Assembly (NCBI GenBank): GCA_012034055.1
Contig: JAAUSG010000022.1
Coordinates: 1 to 36,991, forward strand
DNA length: 36,991 nucleotides
Reading direction: 5' to 3'
Origin: Leptolyngbyaceae cyanobacterium RU_5_1
Lineage (GTDB): Bacteria > Cyanobacteriota > Cyanobacteriia > Leptolyngbyales > Leptolyngbyaceae
Shown: piece after piece, positions 8,453-18,283 of the stretch
Position numbering within the stretch: position 1 is the stretch's first letter
How the letters are laid out: each line of letters begins with the position of its first letter
The notes under the pieces: model-generated
Told to the model about the DNA's origin: nothing
Seen by the model: only the letters and a program-made list of their open reading frames with translations
The model's database searches: none
Made by a program: the position numbers and the translations under genes

Positions 8453-8630
8453 GAATAATCTACATGGCTTAACTCCGTAACAGGAGAACAAGATCAATGG
8501 TAACGGTGTCAGGTTCGGTTTAGCATCCCGATGGAGGCTTGAGAAACTGCTTGGAATTTGGTAATAAACGAGCGAGATGAGAAACTAATCGGACACGTTG
8601 CAACCGCAATTCAACAACCGCTCTAATTAG

Positions 8631-11204
8631 GTGCTAATTGATGCCAGAGACCCTCTTGCGCGATCGCTCGATCAACTCCCGCTGATTTTGGCAGGGCCCA
8701 TCCTGCGTCGCACGGAGGCGGATGCGGTTACGGTTTGGGTTGCCCTGCAACACGCTGGCGACGTCACACTCCAGATATACGCAACGGTGGATGGCAAGGG
8801 GTTTGTGCTTGATGAGCAGATGCTGGAGGGAGTTGGTGCCACGGTTGCGATCGGCAAGCATCTTCATATCGTCGCTGTGACTGCCAAACCCTTAAATGGC
8901 AACTATTTGGAGCCTGATCAAATCTACGCTTACGACCTAAGCATTTCCCTTCTCCCCGTTTCCGGCACCCCTCTCCCAAGGTTGGGAGAGGGGATGGGGG
9001 TGAGGGCTGATGGGATTAGCACTCAGCACACTCTGCAACACGCACTCACCTCGGCGCTGTTTCCCGATGCTCCGATCAGCTACTTTGATCATCAACTGCC
9101 GACGTTTGCCCTGCCGCCAAACCACTTGAGCCAACTGAAAATTGTGCATGGTTCCTGCCGCAAGCTGCACGGCAAAGGGCACGATGCCTTGCCGATTCTG
9201 GACGACCTGATTCAGGAGAACGCTGAATGGTGCGATCGCAGACCTCACCAACTCTTCCTGACAGGCGATCAGATCTACGGCGATGACGTGGCCGATCCGT
9301 TGCTGTGGGCATTAACCGATGCCGGAGATGCGTTGCTGGGCTGGGAAGAGTTGTTGCCGTTTCTGCAGCCAACCCAGATCGGCGAGACCCACCTGACCGC
9401 TAAACAGCTCAAACCTGGGCAGCGCAGCACCATTGCCGAAATTGAGGGTGGTTTTACGGCTGGACTACACAACAAGCCGGAGTACGCCAAAAGCCATCTA
9501 TTTAGCCTGGGAGAATACTGCGCCATTTACCTGTTTGCCTGGTCGCCGGTGCTTTGGTCAACTCCGTTTCCCAAGGGGCAGGACTTATATCAACACTCTA
9601 AACAGTCCAAACAATGGGACAAAGAGCTGAAAGAGCTGCAAACCCTTGCTCATACGCTTTGGAAGGTGCGGCGATCGCTGGCCAACATCCCCACCTACAT
9701 GATTTTCGATGACCACGATGTGAGCGACGACTGGAACTTGAATCAGTCCTGGTGTCTACGGGTGTTGGGTAAACCGTTGGGCAGCCGCGTCGTTCAGAAT
9801 GCCCTGCTGGCCTATGCCCTGTTTCAAGCGTGGGGCAATACCCCCGACCAATTCCAAACTGGGCAACCCGGTGAATATTTGCTCAAGGCAGCCGTAGATT
9901 GGTCTGCCTCGGCAGGAACGGATAGGGTCGCAGGTGACGAGATCGCGGACTATCTCGGATTACCTTGCCCAGATCCACTCACTGGACTGCCTCAGCTGCG
10001 ATCGGATGAAGACGTGCTTGTGCTCGATCGCACCCCACACGCCTTAACCTGGCACTACACTGTTCGCAGTGCTTGCCACGAAGTCATTGTCCTGGATACT
10101 CGCACCTGGCGAGGATACCCAGCGACAGACCGGGCAACCGCTCCTGCGATGCTGCTCAGCCCGTCTGCCTTCAACCAGCAAATTCGCCAACCCTTGCAGC
10201 ACCCCGAATCACTTGTGCAGACTGCCACACCCCACACCCTACACCCCACACCCCACACCCCATTTTCATCGCTCAAACAGGAAAAATTCTCCACTGTCCC
10301 AGCCACCTTCGTGATCGCACCCACTAATCTGGTGAGTTTGCAGCTCATCGATTGGATTCAGCAGTGGAACCTGAAGCAGCGTAAGGTTTACAGCAACGAC
10401 GTTGGTGATGCTTGGAATATTCATAAATCTGCATTCGCCAGGCTGCTGGCAACTCTGTTCGAGCAACGCCATCAAATTATTGTTCTATCCGGTGACATTC
10501 ACTACGGCTCTGCAGTTCGTTTGGATTACTGGACGTGCGATCCAGACCTTTGTCAGGGCGAAGTAGTGGGTTATGATTCATCGATCCAACGTGAGGATTT
10601 CCGTCCAACGACTTCGCCCCTACGGTATGAACCCCGGATCTTGGCACAACTTACCTCTAGCGCGATCAAAAACTCGGAGTTGAAAACGCAACTGGTTCAC
10701 ACAAAGCTGAAGTCGCTGCTGCCAGAACGCGATCGCCACTGGATTGGCTGGAACAATCCCTTGAACGAACAGGAAATTTCAACCCAAACCAATTTCTTAG
10801 TCGCCCCATTTCAGTCATCTAGATCCCCCCAACCCCCCTTGATGAGCGGAGTGAAGGAGGGATCTCCCGACTGGCACTACCACATTCACTGGATTCAACG
10901 TCAACCTGCCCAAACACCTCCCTGGGGACGCAACGTAGCCTGGTTGAAACCCTCTCATTCACATCGCGGCGGATGGCTCCAGCGACTGACCCGCTGGATC
11001 AAACAACTTTGGCAAAACCGCTGGCTGCAGGACGGTAAAGAAGTCGTTGGTCTCAATAATCTGGGACTGGTTCATTTTGTCCATTCGCCACACAGTGCCC
11101 AGCCCGTGGTCACACAAGACCTCTACTGGTACGCCCCCTGGAAACTGAACCGCATCGTTTTCAGCCGATTTCAGGTATCGTTGCAACAGGGGGAGGAAAG
11201 GTAG
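8631..11204 (+). CDS. PhoD-like metallophosphatase, interrupted in frame by repeats
   Basis: The 857-residue protein has the PhoD-like metallophosphatase layout: an N-terminal beta domain (about 18-110), then V-H-G-S-C-R-K, the metal-binding L-T-G-D-Q-I-Y-G-D-D-V-A-D-P, F-D-D-H-D-V-S-D-D-W-N, and L-S-G-D-I-H-Y-G-S. PhoD enzymes are calcium/iron phosphodiesterases or phosphatases. This one lacks an obvious signal peptide, so its location is unclear. A GTG at 8631 gives the start. Three in-frame low-complexity inserts correspond to repeats: near residues 110-125 (palindrome), 523-540 (CCCCACA units) and 729-745 (AGATCCC...GGGATCT element). They probably lie in surface loops and the gene remains open throughout. 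The C-terminal region after residue 780 is not recognised. Confidence 0.82.
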   Translation: MLIDARDPLARSLDQLPLILAGPILRRTEADAVTVWVALQHAGDVTLQIYATVDGKGFVLDEQMLEGVGATVAIGKHLHIVAVTAKPLNGNYLEPDQIYAYDLSISLLPVSGTPLPRLGEGMGVRADGISTQHTLQHALTSALFPDAPISYFDHQLPTFALPPNHLSQLKIVHGSCRKLHGKGHDALPILDDLIQENAEWCDRRPHQLFLTGDQIYGDDVADPLLWALTDAGDALLGWEELLPFLQPTQIGETHLTAKQLKPGQRSTIAEIEGGFTAGLHNKPEYAKSHLFSLGEYCAIYLFAWSPVLWSTPFPKGQDLYQHSKQSKQWDKELKELQTLAHTLWKVRRSLANIPTYMIFDDHDVSDDWNLNQSWCLRVLGKPLGSRVVQNALLAYALFQAWGNTPDQFQTGQPGEYLLKAAVDWSASAGTDRVAGDEIADYLGLPCPDPLTGLPQLRSDEDVLVLDRTPHALTWHYTVRSACHEVIVLDTRTWRGYPATDRATAPAMLLSPSAFNQQIRQPLQHPESLVQTATPHTLHPTPHTPFSSLKQEKFSTVPATFVIAPTNLVSLQLIDWIQQWNLKQRKVYSNDVGDAWNIHKSAFARLLATLFEQRHQIIVLSGDIHYGSAVRLDYWTCDPDLCQGEVVGYDSSIQREDFRPTTSPLRYEPRILAQLTSSAIKNSELKTQLVHTKLKSLLPERDRHWIGWNNPLNEQEISTQTNFLVAPFQSSRSPQPPLMSGVKEGSPDWHYHIHWIQRQPAQTPPWGRNVAWLKPSHSHRGGWLQRLTRWIKQLWQNRWLQDGKEVVGLNNLGLVHFVHSPHSAQPVVTQDLYWYAPWKLNRIVFSRFQVSLQQGEER
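8968..8993. repeat. Perfect 26-bp palindrome inside the phosphatase gene
   Basis: The arms CCCCTCTCCCAA and TTGGGAGAGGGG are perfect inverses around a 2-base centre, followed by ATGGGGGTGAGGG. This is a common cyanobacterial intergenic repeat type, here read in frame as T-P-L-P-R-L-G-E-G-M-G-V-R. Confidence 0.85.
10226..10262 (+). repeat. CCCCACA-type tandem heptamer repeat inside the phosphatase gene
   Basis: About five units of CACACCC/CTACACC/CCACACC. It is translated as H-T-L-H-P-T-P-H-T-P-F, a low-complexity insert. Confidence 0.8.
10820..10865. repeat. Inverted AGATCCC/GGGATCT element inside the phosphatase gene
   Basis: The left end AGATCCCCCCAACCCCCCTT and right end AAGGAGGGATCT are near inverses. 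The element is read in frame as R-S-P-Q-P-P-L-M-S-G-V-K-E-G-S-P. Confidence 0.65.
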
Positions 11205-11292
11205 GGTTCAGGTTTCAGAACCGGGCATTTCCTGACACCTAACACCGAATACCTATTCACCCACTTCAGTCGGTGCAATTAAAATGAACAAT

Positions 11293-11394
11293 CGTAGGAT
11301 GGGTTAGCGAAAAGCCCTACGGGCATACCAGAAAAGCGTAACCCATGCTGCTCAAGGGATTGATGCGTTACGGCTGTGCCTAACACATCCTACG
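11293..11394. repeat. 102-bp element with 15-bp inverted CGTAGGATGGGTTAG ends
   Basis: The left end CGTAGGATGGGTTAG and the inverse of the right end (CGTAGGATGTGTTAG) differ at one base. It lies between the phosphatase gene and ygfZ. Related GTAGG(T/A)TGGGT sequences occur at 27008-27078, 29505-29580 and 36815-36850. It resembles a small non-autonomous mobile repeat. Confidence 0.75.
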
Positions 11395-11432
11395 TTTATT
11401 TATGTCTACTTACTTAGTTGGAGACGTAAAAA

Positions 11433-12425
11433 ATGGGGGTTCTGGAGAAGGACACTGCAGCTATTCAGGCAGCACAACACGGGGTAGCGGTGTGCGATCG
11501 CAGCGATTGGGGGCGTCTGAAAATCACCGATGCTGACCGGCTGAACTTTCTGCACAACCAGAGCACCAATGACTTCAAAAACCTGAAACCCGGTGCAGGC
11601 TGTGACACGTTATTTGTCACCTCCACCGCTCGTACCCTCGATCTGGCAACCGCATACGTGTTGGAAGACGCTGTGATTGTGGTAGTGTCGCCCAATCGCC
11701 GTGAGTACTTGTTAAAGTGGCTCGATCGCTACATCTTCTTTGGCGACAAGGTTAACCTCACCGATATCACTGCGCAAACCGCCCTGTTCAACCTGATTGG
11801 CCCCGACAGCCACACTGTGTTGGAGAAGCTGGCTATCGAGCCAATGCGCGACCAGCCCTACGCGAGTCATCAAGTTGTAAATCTGGTAGGCCAAACGGTT
11901 CGGATTGCCGTTGGCAGTGGCTTGGCACTGGAGGGCTACACGCTGATCCTGGATGTGGCGGGTGCAGCGGCCGTGTGGGAATCGCTGATCCAGTCTGGAG
12001 CGGTGCCAATGAGTGATCGCGCCTGGGAACAGCTCCGGATTCAGCAAGGGCGTCCGGCACCCGACCGGGAACTCACCGAGGCCTACAACGCGGTAGAAGC
12101 CTGTCTATGGCAAGCGATTTCGTTGAATAAGGGTTGCTACATTGGGCAGGAGACGATCGCCCGTCTCGATACCTACAAAGGGGTCAAGCAGCAACTTTGG
12201 GGGATTCGGTTAAGCGCGATCGTTGAGCCAGGCACACCCATTACCGTCGGCGATGAAAAAGTTGGCGTTTTGACCAGCCTAATTGAACCTGAACAGGGGA
12301 CTTTTGGGCTTGGATATGTTCGCACCAAAGCAGGTGGCAAAGGGCTAAAGATCCGAGTTGGTAACAGTGAAGGAGAACTGGTAGAGGTGCCGTTTTTGCA
12401 ACGAGAGCGTCAGCAAGAAATTTGA
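11433..12425 (+). CDS. ygfZ: YgfZ/GcvT-family folate-binding protein
   Basis: The 330-residue protein has the YgfZ signature K-G-C-Y-I-G-Q-E near residue 233 and an N-terminal F-L-H-N-Q-S-T-N-D-F segment typical of the GcvT-like fold. YgfZ proteins use a tetrahydrofolate cofactor to help assemble or repair certain Fe-S clusters, and the Cys of the signature is essential in E. coli. The gene starts with ATG about 38 bp after a dispersed repeat. A 2Fe-2S protein gene lies immediately downstream in convergent orientation, a suggestive but unproven link. Confidence 0.9.
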   Translation: MGVLEKDTAAIQAAQHGVAVCDRSDWGRLKITDADRLNFLHNQSTNDFKNLKPGAGCDTLFVTSTARTLDLATAYVLEDAVIVVVSPNRREYLLKWLDRYIFFGDKVNLTDITAQTALFNLIGPDSHTVLEKLAIEPMRDQPYASHQVVNLVGQTVRIAVGSGLALEGYTLILDVAGAAAVWESLIQSGAVPMSDRAWEQLRIQQGRPAPDRELTEAYNAVEACLWQAISLNKGCYIGQETIARLDTYKGVKQQLWGIRLSAIVEPGTPITVGDEKVGVLTSLIEPEQGTFGLGYVRTKAGGKGLKIRVGNSEGELVEVPFLQRERQQEI

Positions 12426-12465
12426 GACTTCAAACAACGTCCTTCTACCCCGCACCCCGCACCTT

Positions 12466-12804
12466 CTACTCCAACTGTCTAACCATTGAACAAACCTGCG
12501 AATAACGCATCGCCTCAACTGGCTTTCCTCCCAGTAAGTGGCGCTCAACCACCGCAAGCACTTCCTCTGGGCGAACTCGCCAGTACCAAACGTCATCCGG
12601 CAAAATTCGCACCATTGGCCCATTCCCACACTGTCCCAGGCAACCACTACCGATCACAACGAATGCAGAGGTTGCTTTCGCCTCAAACCCTGCCAGCACA
12701 GCGATCGCCCCCTGCTTCAAACAGGTTCGGTTCTGGCAAACAAACACGTACTTTGTAAGGACTGGTAATTCAGTTGAGGATAGTTCAGGATTGTCCACGT
12801 CCAT
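12466..12804 (-). CDS. Thioredoxin-like (2Fe-2S) ferredoxin domain protein
   Basis: The 112-residue protein shows the pattern of thioredoxin-like 2Fe-2S ferredoxins: V-C-Q-N-R-T-C near residue 22, then G-S-G-C-L-G-Q-C-G-N-G-P about 30 residues later, supplying four cluster ligands. It ends with the usual V-R-P-E-E-V-L-A-V-V-E-R-H-L region. Such small proteins are related to the NuoE subunit and to Shethna-type ferredoxins; the electron partner is unknown. The gene converges with ygfZ across a 40-bp gap containing CCCCGCA-type repeats. The N-terminal 15 residues are poorly conserved-looking, so the start may be slightly downstream. Confidence 0.85.
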   Translation of the reverse strand: MDVDNPELSSTELPVLTKYVFVCQNRTCLKQGAIAVLAGFEAKATSAFVVIGSGCLGQCGNGPMVRILPDDVWYWRVRPEEVLAVVERHLLGGKPVEAMRYSQVCSMVRQLE

Positions 12805-13126
12805 CCACCCCGGAACTGAGAGTGGTGCTGTTGAGCCTGGTAGTCAGTCTAATTGACCTTTGGGCAATGGCGAAACATCCAGCAAGTGCTACAGAGGATA
12901 ACATAAAAGTTAACTTTCGTTACAAAGCGTTTCAAATGTCACCAGATGCTGATGTAGGATGAACTTTCATCAGCTTCAACGGCCAGATAGGGTGGGCATT
13001 ACAGAGCTTTACAACGTGGCTGCAATCTCCTCGACAGGGATCAGAATCAGCTCTAGACTGGGATTCAAGCTCTAATGCAACATTCGATACAAAAAATTCA
13101 TCTCACAACTGACGAGGGGTTTTCCA
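12805..13126. other. Gene-free stretch upstream of ilvB
   Basis: This 322-base stretch separates the divergent ferredoxin and ilvB genes and must hold both promoters. I see no clear leader-peptide attenuator, T-box or named operator. GAGGGG about eight bases before the ilvB GTG is a usable ribosome site. Confidence 0.5.
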
Positions 13127-14962
13127 GTGCAACTTCAACGGGTAGCGGTTAAACGGGCAACGGGTGCTTACGCATTGATGGATAGCTTGACGCGCCACGG
13201 CGTTAAGCACATTTTCGGGTATCCGGGCGGCGCAATTCTGCCGATTTATGACGAACTTTACCGCTTTGAAGCACGAGGCGAACTTCAACACATTTTGGTG
13301 CGGCACGAGCAGGGTGCGGCCCATGCCGCGGATGGTTACGCCCGTGCAACTGGCAAGGTTGGCGTTTGCTTTGGCACGTCGGGGCCCGGTGCGACCAACC
13401 TGGTGACGGGAATTGCCACGGCCCATATGGATTCCATCCCGCTAGTGGTGGTCACTGGACAAGTTCCCCGACGGGCGATCGGCAGTGATGCGTTCCAGGA
13501 AACTGACATCTTTGGCATTACCCTACCCATCGTCAAACACTCCTACGTTGTGCGTGACCCCAAAGACATGTCCCAAGTTGTCGCAGAGGCTTTCTACATC
13601 GCCAGTACGGGTCGCCCCGGCCCGGTGTTGATTGATATTCCTAAGGATGTTGGCGCAGAAGAGTTTGACTATCTGCCCGTGGAACCTGGTTCTGCCAGGC
13701 TACCCGGATACCGCCCAACCGTGAAGGGACACCCCAACCAGATTGCCAATGCACTGAAGCTGATCCGGCAGGCAAAGCAACCGCTGTTCTACGTTGGGGG
13801 CGGCGCGATCGCGTCCAATGCTTACACGGAAATTAAAGAATTGGCAGAGCAGTTCAACCTGCCCGTCACCACAACGCTGATGGGGCTTGGCTCCTTCGAT
13901 GAGCACCATCCTCTCTCGGTGGGGATGTTGGGGATGCACGGCACCGCTTACGCCAACTTCGCGGTGATGGAATGTGACCTGTTGATTGCCGTAGGTGCCC
14001 GCTTTGACGATCGCGTCACCGGTAAGCTGAACGAATTTGCCTCCCGCGCTAAAGTCATCCACATTGACATCGACCCGGCTGAGGTGGGCAAAAACCGTGC
14101 CCCTGAAGTGCCAATTGTCGGAGATGTCCGCAATGTATTGATTGACCTGCTGCGCCGCAGCCAGGAGGATGGCGATACTCCTGATCCAGACCGTAATCAA
14201 GCCTGGCTGAACCGAATCAACCGCTGGCGGGAAGACTACCCGCTGGAAGTACCTCACTACGCCGATAGTCTGTCGCCTCAAGAGGTGGTCGTAGAAGTGG
14301 GTCGCCAGGCACCCCACGCCTACTACACCACTGATGTGGGCCAGCACCAGATGTGGGCCGCCCAGTTTCTTAAAAACGGTCCCCGGCGTTGGATTTCCAG
14401 CGCTGGCTTAGGCACAATGGGCTATGGAATGCCAGCCGCAATGGGTGCCAAAGTCGCATTGCCAGATGAGCAAGTAATTTGCATCAGCGGCGATGCCAGC
14501 TTCCAAATGAACCTCCAGGAACTGGCAACCCTGGCTCAATACGGCATCAACGTCAAGACGGTAATCATCAACAATGGCTGGCAGGGTATGGTGCGCCAGT
14601 GGCAGGAAGCGTTTTACAGTGAGCGTTACTCCCAATCCAATATGCAAGTTGGAATGCCAGATTTTGTCAAATTGGCAGACGCCTTCGGAGTTAAGGGAAT
14701 GGTGATTCGCTCACGGGATGAACTGCAGGACGCGATCGCCGAAATGCTGTCCTACAATGGTCCTGTGTTGTTGGATGCTCAGGTGAAAAAAGATGAGAAC
14801 TGCTATCCAATGGTGCCTGCTGGCAAGAACAATGCCCAAATGATTGGTCTGCCAGAACACAAAAAGCTGGAGCAGGCAGCAGAACTCATCTACTGCAGCA
14901 GTTGCGGTGCCAAAAACATCTCCACCAACCGCTTCTGCCCTGAATGTGGTACGAAACTTTGA
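13127..14962 (+). CDS. ilvB: Acetolactate synthase large subunit with C-terminal zinc ribbon
   Basis: The 611-residue enzyme condenses two pyruvates to acetolactate, or pyruvate with 2-oxobutyrate, the first shared step of branched-chain amino acid synthesis. The three domains are clear: the N-terminal ThDP domain with [14 protein letters not shown] and its catalytic Glu, the central FAD-binding domain (about 195-350), and the C-terminal ThDP domain with G-D-A-S-F-Q-M-N ending in I-I-N-N-G. Residues about 589-611 add a CxxC-x10-CxxC zinc ribbon (C-S-S-C and C-P-E-C), absent from the E. coli enzymes. The GTG start is supported by GAGGGG upstream. The regulatory small subunit (ilvN/ilvH) is not next to it. 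The gene ends 8 bp from a convergent gene. Confidence 0.95.
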   Translation: MQLQRVAVKRATGAYALMDSLTRHGVKHIFGYPGGAILPIYDELYRFEARGELQHILVRHEQGAAHAADGYARATGKVGVCFGTSGPGATNLVTGIATAHMDSIPLVVVTGQVPRRAIGSDAFQETDIFGITLPIVKHSYVVRDPKDMSQVVAEAFYIASTGRPGPVLIDIPKDVGAEEFDYLPVEPGSARLPGYRPTVKGHPNQIANALKLIRQAKQPLFYVGGGAIASNAYTEIKELAEQFNLPVTTTLMGLGSFDEHHPLSVGMLGMHGTAYANFAVMECDLLIAVGARFDDRVTGKLNEFASRAKVIHIDIDPAEVGKNRAPEVPIVGDVRNVLIDLLRRSQEDGDTPDPDRNQAWLNRINRWREDYPLEVPHYADSLSPQEVVVEVGRQAPHAYYTTDVGQHQMWAAQFLKNGPRRWISSAGLGTMGYGMPAAMGAKVALPDEQVICISGDASFQMNLQELATLAQYGINVKTVIINNGWQGMVRQWQEAFYSERYSQSNMQVGMPDFVKLADAFGVKGMVIRSRDELQDAIAEMLSYNGPVLLDAQVKKDENCYPMVPAGKNNAQMIGLPEHKKLEQAAELIYCSSCGAKNISTNRFCPECGTKL

Positions 14963-14970
14963 ATTGATGA

Positions 14971-16062
14971 CTAATTCCATTCCAGTAGCCGTTCGAGTAG
15001 CGATCGCTCAAAGAAATAGGCATCGTGGGTCTCACCCGTGATTTGTTTTGCCAGTGGCATGCGAAGCTGAATTCGGCTGCTATTAAACTTCGGAGCATTG
15101 CCACTTTTTGGAGTTGGAGTTTTCGTACTCAGCCAGTCTTGCTCAGAATAGTAATCTTCCCAGGTGACGAGTAAGCGGTTATCTAAACATCTGGCTGCCT
15201 CCTCCGAAATCCATGTAGATTTGTAAGACAAAAACTCAATTTGTCCACCCATCGAAACAAACCGAATCGGCTTTGAAATTTTGGAGCGGTAGTCGGCCAA
15301 GAGATCAATTCCAACCAATACTCCGGCACTGTGGGCTAACACGGTTACCCGCTCATACTCAGCTTCTTTGAGCACATCTCCCAACGCGATCGCAACTCGT
15401 TGACGAATGCGATCGCGGATTCCGCCTACGGTTGATACCGTCTCATCCTGTAAGTAGCGAGCGATAAAATCCATCACATCGACCAGGGATGCAGGCGAGG
15501 TCGGCAGAAAACTCAGAATAATGCTAGCTACTGCCCAAATCGGCCAACCTCCCAAGGTTTTTCCGTAAGCCGCCAGGGTTGAACCCCACTCTGCAGGCAG
15601 CACCTGTAGCCCAAAAGCGCTAGGGTTTTGTCCAATTGCTACCAACGCAATCACAACATTTCCGTAGTACCAAAGCACCGTCAAAAACAGAATGATTACA
15701 ATCTGAACCAACAGTAATCTAGATTTTCTTGCTACAAACCAGATTCCAGAAAAAAACCAGTAGATGAACAGAAAGATGCCTCGAACAACTTGATCTTTGA
15801 CACTGCGATCGCTCAACTTGTCAATCAGGTCTGACCAAAAGATTTCGTAAACATCCAGAAATTTTTGCTCACCTGCCTCAGACTCATAGGTAAAGCGTCT
15901 ACCACTTTGACCCGCAATTTTCACCTCATCTCGCTCCATCTCAACCGGTTTGTTCTCCAGGCGAGTTGTTAAGCCAACAGCTAAAAAATTCTCTAAAAAA
16001 TACCCTTTTGATCGGGCATAAAAACCAGGGATAAAAATAACAGCTTCTTTCTGAGATGACAT
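14971..16062 (-). CDS. Membrane-associated alpha/beta-hydrolase-like protein, unknown function
   Basis: The 363-residue protein starts like a lipase/esterase fold (A-V-I-F-I-P-G-F), has two or three membrane segments (about 95-112, 117-140 and 170-188), and then a serine-hydrolase nucleophile elbow V-L-A-H-S-A-G-V near residue 245. A late His-containing segment (G-E-T-H-D-A-Y) could supply the catalytic His. The order, a hydrolase core interrupted by membrane helices, suggests an enzyme acting on lipids or other hydrophobic substrates at a membrane. I do not recognise a named family. The gene lies between the convergent ilvB and the rbcL upstream region, with no operon partner. Confidence 0.7.
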   Translation of the reverse strand: MSSQKEAVIFIPGFYARSKGYFLENFLAVGLTTRLENKPVEMERDEVKIAGQSGRRFTYESEAGEQKFLDVYEIFWSDLIDKLSDRSVKDQVVRGIFLFIYWFFSGIWFVARKSRLLLVQIVIILFLTVLWYYGNVVIALVAIGQNPSAFGLQVLPAEWGSTLAAYGKTLGGWPIWAVASIILSFLPTSPASLVDVMDFIARYLQDETVSTVGGIRDRIRQRVAIALGDVLKEAEYERVTVLAHSAGVLVGIDLLADYRSKISKPIRFVSMGGQIEFLSYKSTWISEEAARCLDNRLLVTWEDYYSEQDWLSTKTPTPKSGNAPKFNSSRIQLRMPLAKQITGETHDAYFFERSLLERLLEWN

Positions 16063-16842
16063 AAATACAGATGCCCTTTACTCAAGAATCATTATGAACA
16101 TCTGTCTATACTAACCTTCATGAATAGAGGGGCTACCTGTTTAAGCTAGGAGATTTGGGTAGGGCAGGAGTCAGAATTCAGAATTCAGTATCTCTCCTGA
16201 CTCCTGGCTCCTGACTTCCTTCCTGTCCCTGCTGTCCCGTTTTAAGTTGGCAGCCAATAGAGAGATTTCCAGAAATAAATTACTGAGGCCTTGACCATTT
16301 GTCGTAAAGATGCAATGACAGACCGCCAGGTTTTTGCTCCTTAATCATTGCGTTACATTAACACTTGTCAAATGTTTACACTTATTTAGTCTGCTTAAAC
16401 AATGTATAACTTAGAACAAATTCTAGGAAGTGAATTAAGGAAGTTTGATAATCTTGATTGCTAAGAGGTTCGTTCTAGAAAAGTGTTTTGTCCTCTGAAA
16501 TCTTTAACTTTCTTCGCCCAGTCTCCAGCAGCTGAATTTCAAACCTGTTACAGAAGAAAACCTTGATACTTGTTTTATAATTATTGTTTATTTAACTAAA
16601 CAGAAGATCGAAAGCATAGCTTATCTCAATGCTGATATTATTCAATTCAATAACAAGTCCTACCGTATAGGGTGAGTCGAATTTAGCCTTTAACTTCAGG
16701 TGGTCTGGAGTTTTGAAGATTTACTTTCCCTAACCGATACAGGGCATATGCCAAAGCTTAGATACGTTCAGATGGTGACATTTGAGCTGTTCTGGCAGGG
16801 TTTCGATCGCGATTTCTTGATGAGTTTACAGGAAGGGAGATT
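16063..16842 (+). promoter_or_regulatory. Long rbcL upstream region
   Basis: The 780 bases before rbcL hold no credible gene. A TATAAT box at 16576-16581 has no good -35 at normal spacing, which suits an activator-dependent promoter, and would give a leader of about 255 bases. Nearby TTTAACTAAA (within 16590-16600) is a small palindrome of the general LysR-type form, so CbbR/RbcR-type control is possible but unproven. GGAAGGGAG precedes the rbcL ATG. A heptamer repeat cluster lies at 16165-16217. Confidence 0.5.
16165..16217. repeat. Heptamer-type inverted repeat CAGGAGTCAGAATTCAG...CTCCTGACTCCTG
   Basis: The left part CAGGAGTCAGAATTCAGAAT has the inverse of the right part (CTGACTCCTGGCTCCTGAC). 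It is built of TCAGAAT and CTCCTGA units and could fold into a stem well upstream of the rbcL start. Confidence 0.65.
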
Positions 16843-18273
16843 ATGTCTTACGCACAAACGAGAACCCAGACCAAAGCTGGGTATCAGGCCGGAGTAAAAG
16901 ACTACAAACTGACCTACTACACCCCAGACTACACACCCAAAGATACCGATATTCTGGCGGCATTTCGGGTCACCCCACAGCCCGGCGTTCCCTACGAAGA
17001 AGCTGGAGCGGCAGTTGCGGCTGAGTCTTCTACAGGCACCTGGACCACCGTATGGACCGATTTATTAACTGATCTGGATCGCTACAAGGGTCGTTGCTAC
17101 GATATCGAGCCTGTGCCTGGTGAAGACAACCAGTTTATTGCCTTCATTGCCTATCCACTGGATCTGTTCGAGGAAGGTTCTGTGACCAATATGTTGACCT
17201 CGATTGTGGGCAACGTGTTTGGTTTCAAAGCGCTCAAAGCGCTGCGCCTGGAAGACCTGCGGATTCCTGTTGCATACCTGAAGACCTTCCAGGGTCCCCC
17301 CCACGGAATTCAGGTTGAGCGCGACAAGATCAACAAGTACGGTCGTCCCCTGTTAGGCTGCACGATTAAGCCGAAGCTCGGTCTGTCTGCAAAGAACTAT
17401 GGTCGTGCTGTTTATGAGTGTCTGCGCGGCGGTTTGGATTTCACCAAGGACGACGAGAATATTAACTCTCAACCGTTCCAACGCTGGCGCGATCGCTTCC
17501 TGTTTGTTGCCGACGCGATTCACAAGTCACAAGCGGAAACCGGTGAAGTTAAGGGTCACTACCTGAACTGCACCGCTGGCACCTGTGAAGACATGCTGGA
17601 GCGGGCTGCATTCGCTAAAGAGCTGGAAATGCCGATCGTCATGCATGATTTCTTTACTGCAGGCTTTACCGCCAACACCACCCTAGCGAAGTACTGCCGC
17701 GCTAACGGTCTGCTGCTCCACATTCACCGCGCCATGCACGCCGTTGTAGACCGTCAGAAGAACCACGGGATGCACTTCCGCGTGTTGGCGAAGTGCTTGC
17801 GCATGTCGGGTGGTGACCACATCCACACCGGAACGGTAGTCGGCAAGCTGGAAGGCGACAAAGCAATCACCCTCGGCTTCGTCGATCTGTTGCGTGAAAA
17901 TTACATCGAGCAAGACCGTTCCAAGGGCATCTTCTTCACCCAGGATTGGGCGTCCATGCCTGGTGTGATGGCAGTTGCTTCCGGTGGTATCCACGTCTGG
18001 CACATGCCTGCACTGGTGGAAATCTTTGGCGACGACTCCGTGCTGCAGTTTGGTGGTGGTACGCTGGGTCACCCCTGGGGCAACGCTCCTGGGGCAACCG
18101 CAAACCGCGTCGCTCTGGAAGCCTGTGTCCAGGCTCGTAACGAAGGTCGCGACCTGATGCGTGAAGGCGGCGACATTATCCGTGAAGCCTGCCGTTGGAG
18201 TCCCGAACTGGCCACCGCTTGCGAACTGTGGAAGGAAATCAAGTTCGAGTTCGAGGCTGTTGATACCGTCTGA
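16843..18273 (+). CDS. rbcL: RuBisCO large subunit, form IB
   Basis: The 476-residue product is a full-length form IB large subunit. It catalyses CO2 fixation on ribulose 1,5-bisphosphate in the carboxysome. Visible hallmarks are the opening [11 protein letters not shown], the activation segment [10 protein letters not shown] with the carbamylated Lys followed by the Mg-binding Asp and Glu, G-K-L-E-G-D (loop 6) and [10 protein letters not shown]. Codon use and HIP1 sites match the host. It is the first gene of rbcL-rbcX-rbcS, followed after 10 bp by a strong hairpin. Confidence 0.99.
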   Translation: MSYAQTRTQTKAGYQAGVKDYKLTYYTPDYTPKDTDILAAFRVTPQPGVPYEEAGAAVAAESSTGTWTTVWTDLLTDLDRYKGRCYDIEPVPGEDNQFIAFIAYPLDLFEEGSVTNMLTSIVGNVFGFKALKALRLEDLRIPVAYLKTFQGPPHGIQVERDKINKYGRPLLGCTIKPKLGLSAKNYGRAVYECLRGGLDFTKDDENINSQPFQRWRDRFLFVADAIHKSQAETGEVKGHYLNCTAGTCEDMLERAAFAKELEMPIVMHDFFTAGFTANTTLAKYCRANGLLLHIHRAMHAVVDRQKNHGMHFRVLAKCLRMSGGDHIHTGTVVGKLEGDKAITLGFVDLLRENYIEQDRSKGIFFTQDWASMPGVMAVASGGIHVWHMPALVEIFGDDSVLQFGGGTLGHPWGNAPGATANRVALEACVQARNEGRDLMREGGDIIREACRWSPELATACELWKEIKFEFEAVDTV

Positions 18274-18283
18274 TAACAATTTT

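Noticed and set aside
16700-16897. 65-residue frame overlapping the rbcL start
   Set aside because: It overlaps rbcL out of frame and shows no recognisable sequence; most likely chance in the leader.
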